Shown here: one piece after another, positions 46,210-56,598 of the stretch
Layout of the letters: each line of letters starts with the position of its first letter
How positions within the stretch are numbered: position 1 is the stretch's first letter
Translations under genes and position numbers: made by a program
Notes under the pieces: generated by a model
Told to the model about the DNA's origin: nothing
Seen by the model: the letters and a program-made list of their open reading frames with translations, nothing else
Database searches by the model: none
From: Leptodactylus fallax
Taxonomy: Eukaryota; Chordata; Amphibia; Anura; Leptodactylidae
Length of the DNA: 64,000 bases
Assembly (NCBI GenBank): GCA_947044405.1
Contig: CAMRHE010000028.1
Coordinates: forward strand, 5,882,501 to 5,946,500
Reading direction: 5' to 3'

Positions 46210-47280
46210 AAGTCAAGCCTAGCTTTTGACATCAGAAGCAGTTTTCCTGTGGCCGAGATTCCTGTCGGAGGTCATGTCTCCCACTTTCTCAACTGCGGGC
46301 AGGAAAAAATTCGAGACCCATGGGTCCGGTAGGTAATCCAAAGAGGTTATGCAATGAAGTTCCTCCGTCCTCCTCAGGATCGGTTTGTGTTAACTCGCAG
46401 CCTCCCTGGAATGCTTCATCCGAGAGTACATTCACAAGGGAGCCCTGGTGGAAGTCCCTTCTCTAGAAGAAGGATCCAGTGTCTATTCTCCCGTCTTCCT
46501 GATGCCAAAACCGGCAGACAAGTGGAGAATGATCATAGACTTAAGGTACCTCAACCGCTTCATCAAAAAGAAGCGCTTCCATAGGAAAACCATAAAGTCT
46601 GTCACCACCTTTCTCCTCTAAGGCGATGTTTTTTGTGACTTTGGATATAAAAGACGCCTATTTGCATATTTCTATTTACCTCCACACAGAAGGTTTTTTT
46701 CTAAGGATTGCCGTAGTAGTTTCCGGCCACAGGAAGCACTTTCAATTCACAGCACTACCCTTCGGGATCTCCTCTGCTTCCCACACCTTTACAAAGGTAG
46801 TGGCCCCCATAACGGCCGCCCTCAGGCTTCAGGGGATATTCTTGGTGCCTTATCTAGACGACTGGTTGATAAAGGCCCAGTCAGAGTCTGTTCTGCACCA
46901 GTACCTACAGACAGCCTTCAGAGTCTGTGATGGCTTATAAATTGGGAGAAGTCAAAAACGATCCCTTCAACTCGAAGGAAGTTCCTCTGAGAAAACTACT
47001 TCCTAGATTGAGTCCGCCTGCAAATCTCCTTGACACCAGCAAGGAAGGAGAAGCTGGTTGCGGCAGTCCGGCACCTCTTCAAAAAGCCGATAGCCTCCAT
47101 CAGAACATTGATGAAGATCCTGGGCTTGATGTCTTCCGCAGTGGAGGCAGTCCCATGGGCCTTGTGGCACTTACGTCCCCTCCAGAAGGAGTTACTAGAG
47201 GCTTGGGATCACTCCCTTCTTACATTCAGCAAGAAGATTCGACTCTCCCCCAGGACCCGTCTTTTTCCCTCAAGTGGTGG
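46210..47280 (+). pseudogene. DIRS reverse transcriptase domain, fragmented
   Basis: Fragments in order: VGGHVSHFLNCGQEKIRDPW, then an in-frame TAG near 46330; EYIHKGALVEVPSLEEGSSV and PKPADKWRMIIDLRYLNRF in a shifted frame; then, after another shift near 46615, VTLDIKDAYLHIS (motif A, aspartates at about 46644 and 46653), LPFGISSASHTFTKV (motif B) and PYLDDWLIKA (motif C, YLDD at 46851-46862). Further shifts occur near 46928 and 47025, leading into TPARKEKLVAAVRHLFKK. The catalytic aspartates are all still encoded. This would copy the RNA into DNA. Confidence 0.9.
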
Positions 47281-47690
47281 TTGCACCTGAAAGACGGAAG
47301 GTCCACGGTCCAACCTTCTTGGACCCTGTTGACTACAGATGCATCCCTATCGGGATGGGGAGCCAATTGGACGAAAACTCCATAAAGGGAGTCTGGAGCG
47401 CTCCTGAAAAAAGGACCTCGTCCAACTGGAAGGAGCTCAGAGCCATATATCGTGCCTTACTCTATTGCTTGCCTCTTCCCAGGGAAGAGCAGTCAAAATC
47501 CGGTCAGACAACATGACCACAGTGCTGTACGTGAACAGACAGGGAGGCACCAGATCACCAACCCTCCTTAGGGAGGCAGATCTGATATTTACATGGGCAG
47601 AGAAAAATCAAACCCATTTATCCGCAGTTCACATCAAGGGCTCCCTGAACATAGTAGCGGATCGGTTGAGTCGGGGTTATGCCGTATCAG
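47281..47690 (+). pseudogene. DIRS RNase H domain, fragmented
   Basis: TTDASLSGWGANW (first aspartate near 47338), NWKELRAIYRALL (glutamate), IRSDNMTTVLYVNRQGG (aspartate near 47503) and NIVADRLSRG give the four acidic positions of RNase H. They sit in three different reading frames, so two shifts lie between 47360 and 47480. The domain follows the reverse transcriptase directly, as in DIRS elements. Confidence 0.85.
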
Positions 47691-49130
47691 GAGAATGGTC
47701 ACTCAATCCAGAAGTCTTTCATCAGATTACCCTGAACAGGGGTCTTCCAGAAATAGACCTCATGGCAACCCGACTCAACGCCAAGGTGGAGAAGTTCTGT
47801 TCCCTTTACCAGGAGGACAATCCCTTGGCAGTGGATGTTCTGTCCATCCCTTGGAGGTCCAGGCTGGCATACATCTTCCCTCCAATTCCAATAATACCAA
47901 AGGTATTAATGAAAATCAGACAGGACCAAGTCTCTGTGATAGCCATCATTCCATTCTGGCCAAAAAGAGCTTGGTTTTTCCCAACTCATGGAGATGAGTC
48001 GAGGGATATATTGGAGGCTTCCCCCCATCCAGAACCTGGTTTCCCAAGGATCTCTGAAGTGCCAGGATCTCTGGAGATTCAACCTGACAGCCTGGAGGTT
48101 GAGCAGTCCCTACAGCAGGATAGAGGACTGTCAGAGGCCGTCCTGAAGACCCTTTATTCTGCAAGAGCAGAATCTACCAATAAGAACTACCAGAGGACAG
48201 CCAAGATTTTCATGGAGTGGTGCTCCAAGAAGGGTATTAATAATCTAGAACCTTCAACGGCTGATATTTTCTTCAGGACGGTTTGGATAAGCGCCTTGCC
48301 CCTGCCACTTTGAAAGTGCAGATTGCGGCCCTCTCCGCTCATTTGAACAGACGTCTGTCTCAGGATCCTCTGGTTGCAAGGTTCCTTAAAGGGGCAATGA
48401 GGCTAAAGCCCTCAGTATCATCCCCAGTGGGACCTTGCCGTAGTCATTACAGGCCTGTGCGGTCCTCCATTTGGACCCTTGGAGACTACGGGGATAAAAT
48501 ATTTAGCCTACAAACCACTTTTTTGTTGGCTATTATATCTGCCAAAGAGTAGGGGTACTCCAGGCCCTCTCTTCTAGAGAACCGTACATTTTGTTTTTGC
48601 AGATAGGGTGCACCTTAGGTTTGCCTGGGTTTATCCCTAAGGTCCCCTCATACTATAATAGCAATCAGCTAATTTCGTTACCTGTGTTTTTCCCCTCTCC
48701 AACCTCTGAGGAGGAAGAAAAGCTCAACACCTTAGATGTGGTAAGGTGTCTGTGGATTTACCTATTCCACACTCAACCGCTTAAGAAGGCCGAAAGCCTA
48801 CTAATTGATATGCAGTGTAAAAACAGAGGCCTCAAGGCTTCCAAGCCTACACTATCCACATGAATCAAGGAGACAATTAAGTCTTCCTTTCTTATTCAGG
48901 AGTTATTCCCTCCAGTCTTTCTACGGCCACTCGATCTGGGTTGTCGACTTCTTTGGCTGAGTATCGGTCCTTACCATTGGACCAGATTTGTGCGGCTGCA
49001 TCATAGTCATCTCAGTTGACCTTTTGTTAAACATTATCATTGGACATCCGCAGTTTCCAGACAACTGCCTTTGGTCAGTCAGTCCTTGATGTTGTAAGGC
49101 GAGGAAACCCTCCCTACGGGAATTACTTGC
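47691..49130 (+). pseudogene. DIRS tyrosine recombinase with connecting region, fragmented
   Basis: After the linker (EIDLMATRLNAKVEKFCSLY, IIPFWPKRAWFF) comes the recombinase core-binding part (AVLKTLYSARAESTNKNYQR, IFMEWCSKKGI) up to about 48275. A shift leads to APATLKVQIAALSAHLNRR and LLAIISAK; another at about 48545 leads to RVGVLQALSSREPYILFLQ, where the R is the likely first catalytic arginine. Later pieces are TRSGLSTSLAEYRSLPLDQI and, in a shifted frame, FVKHYHWTSAV with candidate tyrosine(s), ending in TTAFGQSVLDVVRRGNPP. This enzyme would integrate the circular DNA. It is inactive as written because of several frameshifts and a TAG. Confidence 0.85.
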
Positions 49131-49135
49131 TATCT

Positions 49136-49220
49136 CCCCATATTGTGCTGCTGTCGGACGTAAGGGGAATCGTTGATTGTAATGTCAATCTGTATTCCCT
49201 TAGTCCAGACAGCAGCACAA
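49136..49220 (+). repeat. DIRS internal complementary region
   Basis: CCCATATTGTGCTGCTGTCG, GACGTAAGGGG is the complement of the element's left end, and it runs without a gap into AATCGTTGATTGTAATGTCA to CAGACAGCAGCACAA, the complement of its right end. This region therefore shows the head-to-tail junction of the circular form and pins the element ends at 44162 and 49433. Confidence 0.95.
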
Positions 49221-49263
49221 GGCTTCCCTCCCTAGAAGCTTGTTTCCTGTTACTTTATAATTT

Positions 49264-49433
49264 ACACAGTGGAGGGAGGTCTCTTGTGCCCTCTTATAGG
49301 GCTAGTAGGAGGCACCTTTTTGGTGCTAATTAAAGGTTCCACCTGTCCTAAACAACACACAGGGGCAGAGATACCCCATATTGTGCTGCTGTCTGGACTA
49401 AGGGAATACAGATTGACATTACAATCAACGATT
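49264..49433 (-). repeat. DIRS right inverted terminal repeat
   Basis: Complement of the left repeat over about 126 bp (49266-49392), then an extra right-end extension GGACTAAGGGAATACAGATT to CAACGATT that is not in the left repeat but is in the internal complementary region. Confidence 0.9.
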
Positions 49434-49616
49434 TTCCACCATAATTTGCAAATAAATTCTTAAAAAATTAGACAATGTGATTTTCTGGATTTGTTTTCTC
49501 ATTTTGTCTCTCATAGTTGAGGTCTACCTATGATGTCAATTACAGGCCGGCCTCATCTTTTTAAGTGGGAGAACTTGCAGAATTGGTGGCTGACTAAATA
49601 CTTTTTTTCCCCAGTG

Positions 49617-49885
49617 TAGGTGTATGTTTATAAAATGTATGATTATCCTGTATGTATGTTATATGTATGTATGAACAGATGTTGCATTTTACAAGCAAAC
49701 AACTATGACATTCCTATTTAGTTTACTTAAAATAGTTTCCTACTCTATGCAAATAGTGCAGAATGCTGTGACAAGCTATGTTAGTATGTAGCAAACCACC
49801 TGTTTGTTTGGTGAATGTAAAATCTGAACATGTGTGTGCGCCTGTAATTTGAATGCGTGTAATTTTAAGGGCAGGACAAATGTAG
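49617..49885. other. Unannotated spacer
   Basis: TA target site of the Tc1 element, then GTATGTAT-rich and unique sequence. No gene. Confidence 0.3.
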
Positions 49886-50232
49886 TTAAAGGGGTATTCC
49901 CATCTCGACCAAACATGGCCAAGACAGGAATAGAGCACTCCTTCTTCTGTCCCTTGGGGTGGGAGTTACGGAAATAGCGGAACGCGGCTGTTCTACAATG
50001 TGTCCAGAACTCCCATAGAAGTAAATGGGAGTTACAGAAATTCCATAACACAGTGAATTTCACTGATTCTGTAACTCCCAAAGTTATGCAACCAGCATAG
50101 CTCACTGTGTTATGTTGTTTCCACAACTCCCATTTACCCCTATTAGAGAGCAGAGCGGCTGTTACCATAATACCTGACTTCAGGGGTTGGGATTTGGGAG
50201 CAGTTCCTCCAAAATCAGGAACTGTCCTTTAA
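49886..50232. mobile_element. TTAA-bounded MITE, 347 bp
   Basis: TTAAAGGGGTATTCCCATCT at the left and GGAACTGTCCTTTAA at the right, TTAA at both ends. The interior contains inverted GTAAATGGGAGTTAC/GTAACTCCC and CACAGTGAATTTCACTG blocks. No ORF of interest. Confidence 0.65.
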
Positions 50233-51245
50233 GTTCTAGATATGGGGATGGAGGGACACAATGATTTTTTTCCCCAAGGTTAAAAAAACAAAAAAAAAAA
50301 AAAAGGCCTAGGTAAAGTTCTGCTAATACTGTACAATCCCTTTAAGAGATTTTTTTTTTCTATCTTTTCTATATCTTCAATGAAATGAGTTAGAGGATGA
50401 GGGTCCCACCCTAGAACCAGAATGAAGGTTTCCCCACTTTTAACAGAAGCTCCATAGAACGCCATGGTCCCATATACAGTGATCTTGACCAACAATATCA
50501 TATTTACATCGCCATGACAGGCGGAATCTATAAATTTAGAGCATTGCATGTAAAAGGAGCAGCTATAATGTGTGAATTAAGCAGCCTGCTGTATAATATA
50601 TGCTGTGTCACAACAGTTATGGTGTAAAACCCTGCGGCATACACTTAATTTATAGACCTCACAGTAACTTGACGGTAAAGATGAAAAATATCGACTTTTA
50701 TAACAATAAAATACTTTTCAATATTAATATAAAATACATACACTATATACAGTAGGATGTTGAGATGTTGCGTATCATTAATGGATCTGTGTGTTACATT
50801 TTACCACTTCTCGTAATGTCAACTTTTTTTCTTTTAATATTCTGACTGCTTATAAAAACGCAGGACAATTACTAGAGGTTCGAAACATCAAATGCAAATA
50901 CCCACTCCAGCTGTGACCATCTGAGAGTCCGCGACAGACGTCGCACAATATGGTAATGATGACTCCCAGCTGTATCCACAATCACCGACATCACTGATAA
51001 TGTCAATAGTGTCTAAACACACTCCATGAAGGCGGCTGCACCGTATCTGCCACTTCACTGTATCCTTCATTATACAGGAGCAGATATAGAAATAACATAT
51101 ACATTAATGATTGCATTTTAATAAAACTATTGGTTAGGAGCGGTCTTTTTTATATTACCCCATGGAAACATAATATGTTATTATAGTTAGTAGGGACATA
51201 ACAGAATTATAGGGATTGTTTTATGCTTGTATGGTGCTTATAGGG
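50233..51245. other. Unannotated sequence
   Basis: Poly-A near 50288; otherwise unique and AT-rich. No gene recognised. Confidence 0.35.
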
Positions 51246-51253
51246 GTACTCAG

Positions 51254-51764
51254 TAGAGATGAGCGAATCGAAGCTGACGAAGTGGAATTCGATCCGAATT
51301 TCATGAAATACTCGATTTGCATCGAATCTGGATCTCCTCACGCTTCGTGGTAACGAATCGCATTTTTTTCAAAATGACTACTGTCCATGTTAGGACATGG
51401 GGCGATCACCCACAATGCCATGCGTGCAGCCAATCCGCAGCCAGCTATGTGATGTCACATTCCTTTAACCCCTTCGCGAGCACCCACAACATATTTGACC
51501 ACTGCATCCAAGGTGTTAAAACCCCCAATCGGGGGTTAGCTGTAACTGACAGCTAACACCCTGCTCCATAACCAATCGGGGGTTAGCTTGACCACTGCAT
51601 CCAAGGGATTCCGCCATTTTGCCACCCACCCAGGCTCTCTGCAGACAGGAAATAGATGTTTTTTTAATGTCATTCGCCGCGATTTAATTCAGATTGAATA
51701 GAATCGTATTGGAAATTTCGGCAAAGTTGCCGAATCGAATTTTTGAATACTTCGCTCATCTCTA
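51254..51764. mobile_element. hAT-like MITE family D, copy 2 with intact duplication
   Basis: The ends TAGAGATGAGCGAA and TTCGCTCATCTCTA are perfect complements. They are flanked by an exact 8-bp repeat GTACTCAG (51246-51253 and 51765-51772), which sets the superfamily as hAT-like. The interior matches 4043-4476 in reverse, with an extra CCCAATCGGGGGTTAGCT duplication near 51520-51590. Confidence 0.85.
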
Positions 51765-51772
51765 GTACTCAG

Positions 51773-52700
51773 CACTACCGGCTGTCCATGAGTACCCCAT
51801 CTCCTTCATTGTATGCTGGACTTAACTCTCCATTATTTTCTATGGCCCCATACACATGACTGTGTATTATCATGTGCATGGGGTCGGGAGCCAGGGGCAA
51901 AACTCAGTACAGATCCTATACCTTTTGGGCTCCATTTTGCAGCCCAAATTTACTGAAGGAAATCAATGGGTCTGTGGTGGCACGGGAGGTACACAGATAT
52001 CATCCGTAGGCCGTCTGTGCCGTTTAGTATGGACCATGGAGTGACACATCCGCTTCAGTCAGCTAAGACCTAGAGCTGGACCTCTTCCAATCTTAAATTG
52101 TTACCTTATCCTAAGGATAGCCCATTAACTTTCTATACCAAGAAAACCCAAGAGCCATCTTTTACCTTCCAGTAGTGCAAATGTGTTCACCATTACCTTT
52201 CTGCAAATTGTGTTAAGGACTTCAATTTCTTACAATAAAAATTCAATACATTAACAGACTATAACTGCATTAAAAACTGTAGTGACACAGGAACTAGTAT
52301 CATACAATGTCACATGGTTACACTGTTGTGTGTCATTGTATCACATTGAAATTCATTGAGTAACACTAAACCTGGGATAAAATGTGACCCTAACATGACA
52401 TACGCTGCAGCTACAATGTATCAAAATTCTAGGACATCACAACAACAGAGGCAGGATAATGGAAATTCCTTGTAACTATTGCAACCATCTACACTAAATA
52501 TTCAACAAAGGAGCTGCTCAATTCTAATCAAGGTCACGTCCCTCCATGCGTCTCAAGAAACTTATTAAAGTGAATGTCTATCTTTTAACACCAAGTTTTA
52601 AGATCTTACAGTCTATTCAGCTTAATTTCTTAATATACCTTTATAGCAGTTGGAGCTCTATTCTTCTAACACAGAGCCCCAAATCCTTGTTTTTGATTTA
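51773..52700. other. Unannotated sequence
   Basis: No gene or repeat recognised. Confidence 0.35.
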
Positions 52701-52952
52701 CTGTAGGTTCACACCTGCGCTTGGGTTTCCGTTCTTTGGGTCCGCTTTGGGACACGAAAAATGGAAACCCAATCCACTTGCAAAGTGGTTACCTGCAGAA
52801 ACCCCGAACTCTATAGACTATAAATGGGTCTGCTGTGTTTCTGCCTGCTTTCCGAGCAAAAAAAAAATACAGAGAGAATAGTCCTGTATTTTTCAAGTGG
52901 ATTCGGCGACCAAATCCTTGAACTGAATCTAAGCGCTGGTGTGAACCTAGCC
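52701..52952. mobile_element. PIF/Harbinger-like MITE, copy 5
   Basis: Flanked by TTA on both sides (52698-52700, 52953-52955). The ends are CTGTAGGTTCACACCTGCG and GCTGGTGTGAACCTAGCC. The interior has the GGAAACCCAATCC and TATAGACTATAAATGGG core. Confidence 0.85.
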
Positions 52953-52969
52953 TTATTGTTAAATGACAG

Positions 52970-53115
52970 AATTATGTTTGCCGGAAGCTACCACTAGGGT
53001 AAGCATAGATATTGTCTAAATTTTCTGTATGCTGTTCTATTATAGGGGATTCAGTAAACACATAGGTTCCCCCCCCCCCTCCTAGTGGTGACTGCAGGAG
53101 CCAAGAATGTTATCA
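52970..53115. repeat. Short inverted repeat, second copy of the 12965 type
   Basis: GGAAGCTACCACTAGGG near 52982 and CCTAGTGGTGACTGCAGGAG near 53082 mirror each other, and the pair matches 12965-13085. Confidence 0.5.
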
Positions 53116-53404
53116 TTAAAAGGGGGTTTTCCCTGAAAATCTTAAGTGATATGCTGGGAAAAGCCTTTTAAATTTGTAAGGATTTGGAGCTCTGTATTAG
53201 AAATAAAAAAAACTGATCACTAAAGTAATTTATTTAGAAAGTAATCAGTAAAGAATTTTGGTGGGTAATCCCCATTATACCTACCAATAATTCAATTGCA
53301 TATTATTTTAGAGTCATATCAGTAACTCAGTAATAAAAAATTGTCAGTTTTCTGTTTATCCAGACTGTAATAAGTGACAGTTTTCCACTAAAACCTGTGC
53401 AGTG

Positions 53405-53655
53405 TCCTGATCAGGAACCTATCTATAAAACATAGTGTAAAATACTCTCAGGGCTCCTAGGAACTATCTGTAAAACATAGTGTAGAATACTCTTCGGGCT
53501 CCTAGGAACCTATCTATAACATAGTGTAGAACACTGTCAGGGCTACTAGGAACCTATCTATAACATAGTGTAGAACATTGCCAGAACTACTAGGAACCTA
53601 TCTATAAAATATTGTGTAGAATACTCTTAGGCTCCTAGGAACCTATCTATCCATT
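53405..53655 (+). repeat. About 50-bp tandem repeat, five copies
   Basis: Units of GGAACCTATCTATAAAACAT, AGTGTAGAATACTCTCAGGG and CTCCTA with small deletions (AAAACAT/AACAT). Homogeneous enough to be fairly recent. Confidence 0.9.
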
Positions 53656-53659
53656 TTCT

Positions 53660-53990
53660 AGCTATCTTCAGTCCCCAGAGTATAATAGTTGGAGGCCCAG
53701 AGGAGGTGACAAAAATAAAAAAAAACATTTATACTCTCCTTACGTTACCTCTTTTGGTCCTCCTTGCCGTGGAGGACCTCCGGAGTTCTCCTAGTGATGT
53801 CATGCACCTGGGGGTCACCGCTGACGCCTGTGATTGGGCTGCAGTGATCACATGGGTACGTTGAACGTCGTGATGTTTTAGTTTGCCCGAGAAGAATCTC
53901 CATTTGCTCGGTTTCGTAAACAAAAACAATCAATTTGGAATATTTGGGTTGAATCCCGCTCAGTACAAGTCAATTCACCTATCTCTAACT
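53660..53990. repeat. MITE fragment related to family B core and family D end
   Basis: 53730-53870 has TATACTCTCCTTACGTTACC, GGACCTCCGGAGTTCTCC and a GTGATGTCATGC...GCTGACGCC block like the family B core. The segment ends TTCACCTATCTCTAAC, close to TTCGCTCATCTCTA of family D. Confidence 0.45.
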
Positions 53991-54624
53991 CTGAGCCATC
54001 TGTGTCCACTTTTGCTCCTAATAATATAAGGACTCCCTACTACCGGAATAGGAGTGGGGCAGACATAGAATTGCAGTCTTTTTTATGCCTCTGCTACCCC
54101 CATTTTCTCTTTAGCAGCTGATAGAATCCCTGCATGTCAGGCCCCCCTCCATTCCTATTTGTGGTTGTTTATTGTGGAGTTTTGCTACCCAGAATATTCT
54201 GGGCTGACTATGTATTCCAGTTTGGCAGATGAAAGGACTTATACTGGATGGTTGTTATTATTGGTTCTATTATCTGGATACTTATAATGATTGCCAAGCT
54301 GTTTGTGTGATCTCCCAGATTTTCACCATTGTTGTGTCTTGTCTTATTTATCTGTCTGTTTAAGTGCGGTTAATTTACTTTGTTTTGCAGCTTCACATCC
54401 ATGACATTGCCTGCCTGTTACCTGTTGTGGTACTTCTGCTTATGACTACATCTCTGGCTATCCTCCATCTGACTTGGTGCTTTCTGACGGATTTTCAGGT
54501 GACTACACCACTTCTCTATCAGGGATATTAACACTGTTGAACTATGGCTATTCAAGTGGCCAAAATCTGGGAATCCTCCTGCAGCACAGTCCACACCTTC
54601 TTAAATTGATCGGCCACTCTCTGT
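53991..54624. other. Unannotated sequence
   Basis: No gene recognised. Confidence 0.3.
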
Positions 54625-55085
54625 TTAAAGGGAATGCATCACTGGAAACTGACCTACTTTTTTAATCAAGTTTTATGTAAAAATTTTAAAAATAAAAAAA
54701 AAAAAAAAAAAAAAAAAAATGGTGAGGTTTTTAAAAATTTTCCATCAATATTTTAAAAAAATTCTAAAAATCCTGCAGATCTTACTCTGGCCGCTAAGAC
54801 AAATAATATGCTGAGACTTCCTGTTATCTATAAGAGGTTTCTTTGCAGCAGTCACCTCACTTACAGCACTCTGATAATCACAGCGATCATGTATATGTAG
54901 ATAAGATACAGAATCCACCAGTCACAATAGGTGATGTCACATCTTATCTACTCCCCTCTCTGCACAGAGCAGGCATAGAAAACTCTCCCATAGGAGTCAA
55001 TAGGGTCTGCTCCAGACTATTGTGTCTATGGCCCATGGGGCATCTCCAGGAGACAGGAAGTCTGGACACAGCACCACAAGTTAGC
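54625..55085 (+). repeat. Family A, most complete forward copy
   Basis: Begins with TTAA then AGGGAATGCATCACTGGAAA. A 28-base A-rich tract at about 54690-54719 interrupts it. The core has CCACCAGTCACAATAGGTGA, TGTCACATCTTATCTACTCC and GTCAATAGGGTCTGCTCCAG, ending CATCTCCAGGAGACAGGAAG. The 95-codon frame inside (54843-55130) follows the repeat and is not called a gene. Confidence 0.7.
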
Positions 55086-56101
55086 TGTCAGAAACTTATG
55101 GTGTATGGTCACTTTTTTCGAATAGGTTGATACACTGGAACACTAGGTTGTGACAAAGGTAGCTAACTTCTTCTATATGTATTATTAGAAATCAAAACCA
55201 CACAGTCAATGTGTTTCACAACCTTTATTGTCCTGAACGGTTTGACACATGCTCTGAAGAGTTTTTTTCTGATTTTTGAAAAAATTTCAAAATGCATGAA
55301 ATATAAATCACATTTTTTTTTTTTTTATAAATTGAGGTTTGATGCCCGGTAGTATTAGGTATACTGTAGTACTAGCCCATTTGTACCGATATATTTTATT
55401 TCAGCCCTTAGTCTTCTTCACAGGCTATATTATATAAGGGAAACTACTTAGCAAACCTCCACGGGACACTCTCCCAGCTTCTATAGTCACAGGCAGGATG
55501 GCAGATGGGGCACACAGTAGGACTGGAATGTGAATAGAGCTGTGTCACTAATCCGGAACCTCCTCATCATGTCATCTCTCTAGGTGAAGGTTTCATGGAC
55601 ATCAGATTCTCTATTTAATAGCCGTGTATATCACACAGCGGTTGTCTCAGGTATGTCTGCCTGGTAAGCAAATGGGCACCAGGTGATAGTGGGCACATCG
55701 GTCTCATCACCGGAGAAGGCAATATCTAATATAGTTTCTGGAAAACTGAATTTGGTGGGACCTGAAATGAATTTTATTGCTCCAAAAGCAATGCATATAA
55801 AATTAAGTAAATTTGGAAATAATCCCGAAAGGAATTTTTCATCCAAACACTGGATGCGTGAATGAGAAATGTGTAAAAGCTGAAGCTCCACTACTAAAAC
55901 CGACCAGTCCCTAGAATGAAGGTCCAGAGCCAAATGCTGTACTGTACTACCTCTGTCACACAGTCATAAAAAGCATCGACACCTTGTATACATGACCATC
56001 ACTCAATCCAAAATACTCCTGCAATGAGCATTAACAGGGCAGTCGGGATATTATATTATATACTGTATATATATTGTTTTACAGTATTATGGGGAATAAT
56101 A
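55086..56101. other. Unannotated sequence
   Basis: No gene. The frame 55631-55933 (100 codons, minus) has no domain I can name. Confidence 0.35.
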
Positions 56102-56598
56102 TGCAGTGCTGTGTAAAAATTTTAGGCAAGTGTGGGTAAAATGCAGTAAGAGTGTGTTCAGAAACAGAAGGGTTAATAGTTTATTTTTGTCAATGAAGAA
56201 AAGAGAAATGTAAATCCCATCAATATCTGGTGTGACCTTTGCCCTTTGGAGGAGGAGTCCTGGAAGTGATGATCCGGCCCCCACAGATATAGCCCTGATC
56301 TCAGCATCATCCAGTCTGTCTGGGATGACATGAAGAGACAGAAGGATTGGAGAAAGCAACATCCACAGAAGATCTGTGCTTAGTTCTCCAAGATGGCGGG
56401 AACAACCTCCCTGCCCAGTTCTACCAAAAGGAAGAAGGCAAAGGGCAAAGGTCACACCAAATATTGATGGGATTTACATTTCTCTTTTCACCATCCACTG
56501 TATTTTGTTAATTCATAAAACTGAACTGCATATCAAACACCAATTCTTACTTTGCAGCCTTTTTTCCACCCCTGCCTAAAACTTTTATACAGTACTGT
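56102..56598 (+). pseudogene. Internally deleted Tc1-like element with transposase C-terminus
   Basis: The ends GCAGTGCTGTGTAAAAATTT, TAGGCA (left) and TGCCTAAAACTTTTATACAG, TACTG (right) are inverted repeats of the Tc1 type; a second inverted pair (GAGAAATGTAAATCCCATCA and TGATGGGATTTACATTTCTC) lies further in. Between them the plus strand from about 56268 reads YSPDLSIIQSVWDDMKRQKD and, after a stop, TKRKKAKGKGHTKY, matching the last fifth of a Tc1 transposase. The third catalytic position (E in PIES or similar) has become Q in IIQSVW. The N-terminal domain and both catalytic aspartates are deleted. Confidence 0.8.

Larger units (their letters stand above)
44162..49433 (+). mobile_element. 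DIRS-type tyrosine-recombinase retrotransposon, complete ends, decayed ORFs
   Basis: A 5.27-kb element with inverted terminal repeats, an internal complementary region and gag, RT, RNase H and tyrosine recombinase regions in the DIRS order. Reading outwards, the left end is CCCCTTACGTCCGACAGCAG and the right end CATTACAATCAACGATT. The Tc1 sequence resumes cleanly on either side (ACTTATT before, TTCCACCATAATTTGC after). The element has no target duplication beyond ATT, in line with recombinase-mediated integration of a circle. The coding regions contain about ten stops or frameshifts, so the copy is non-autonomous unless some of these are assembly errors. Confidence 0.95.
43124..49616 (-). mobile_element. 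Tc1-like transposon, deleted and split by a DIRS insertion
   Basis: The outer ends read CAGTGGGGAAAAAAAGTATT (43124) and the complement of CACTGGGGAAAAAAAGTATT (to 49616), flanked by TA at 43122-43123 and 49617-49618. Terminal inverted repeats run about 90-100 bp (TTTAGTCAGCCACCAATTGT to TCATCATAGGTAGACC). The transposase is on the minus strand in the left part. At the left the inverted repeat passes directly into codons for the middle of the transposase, so the C-terminal third is deleted. The DIRS element at 44162-49433 sits in the 5' non-coding part. Without it the Tc1 element would be about 1.2 kb. Confidence 0.9.

Noticed and set aside
44162..49433. First reading as an LTR retrotransposon because of the reverse transcriptase and terminal repeats
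   Set aside because: The terminal repeats are inverted, not direct; there is an internal complementary region and a tyrosine-recombinase-like region, and no aspartic protease or DDE integrase. This is the DIRS layout.
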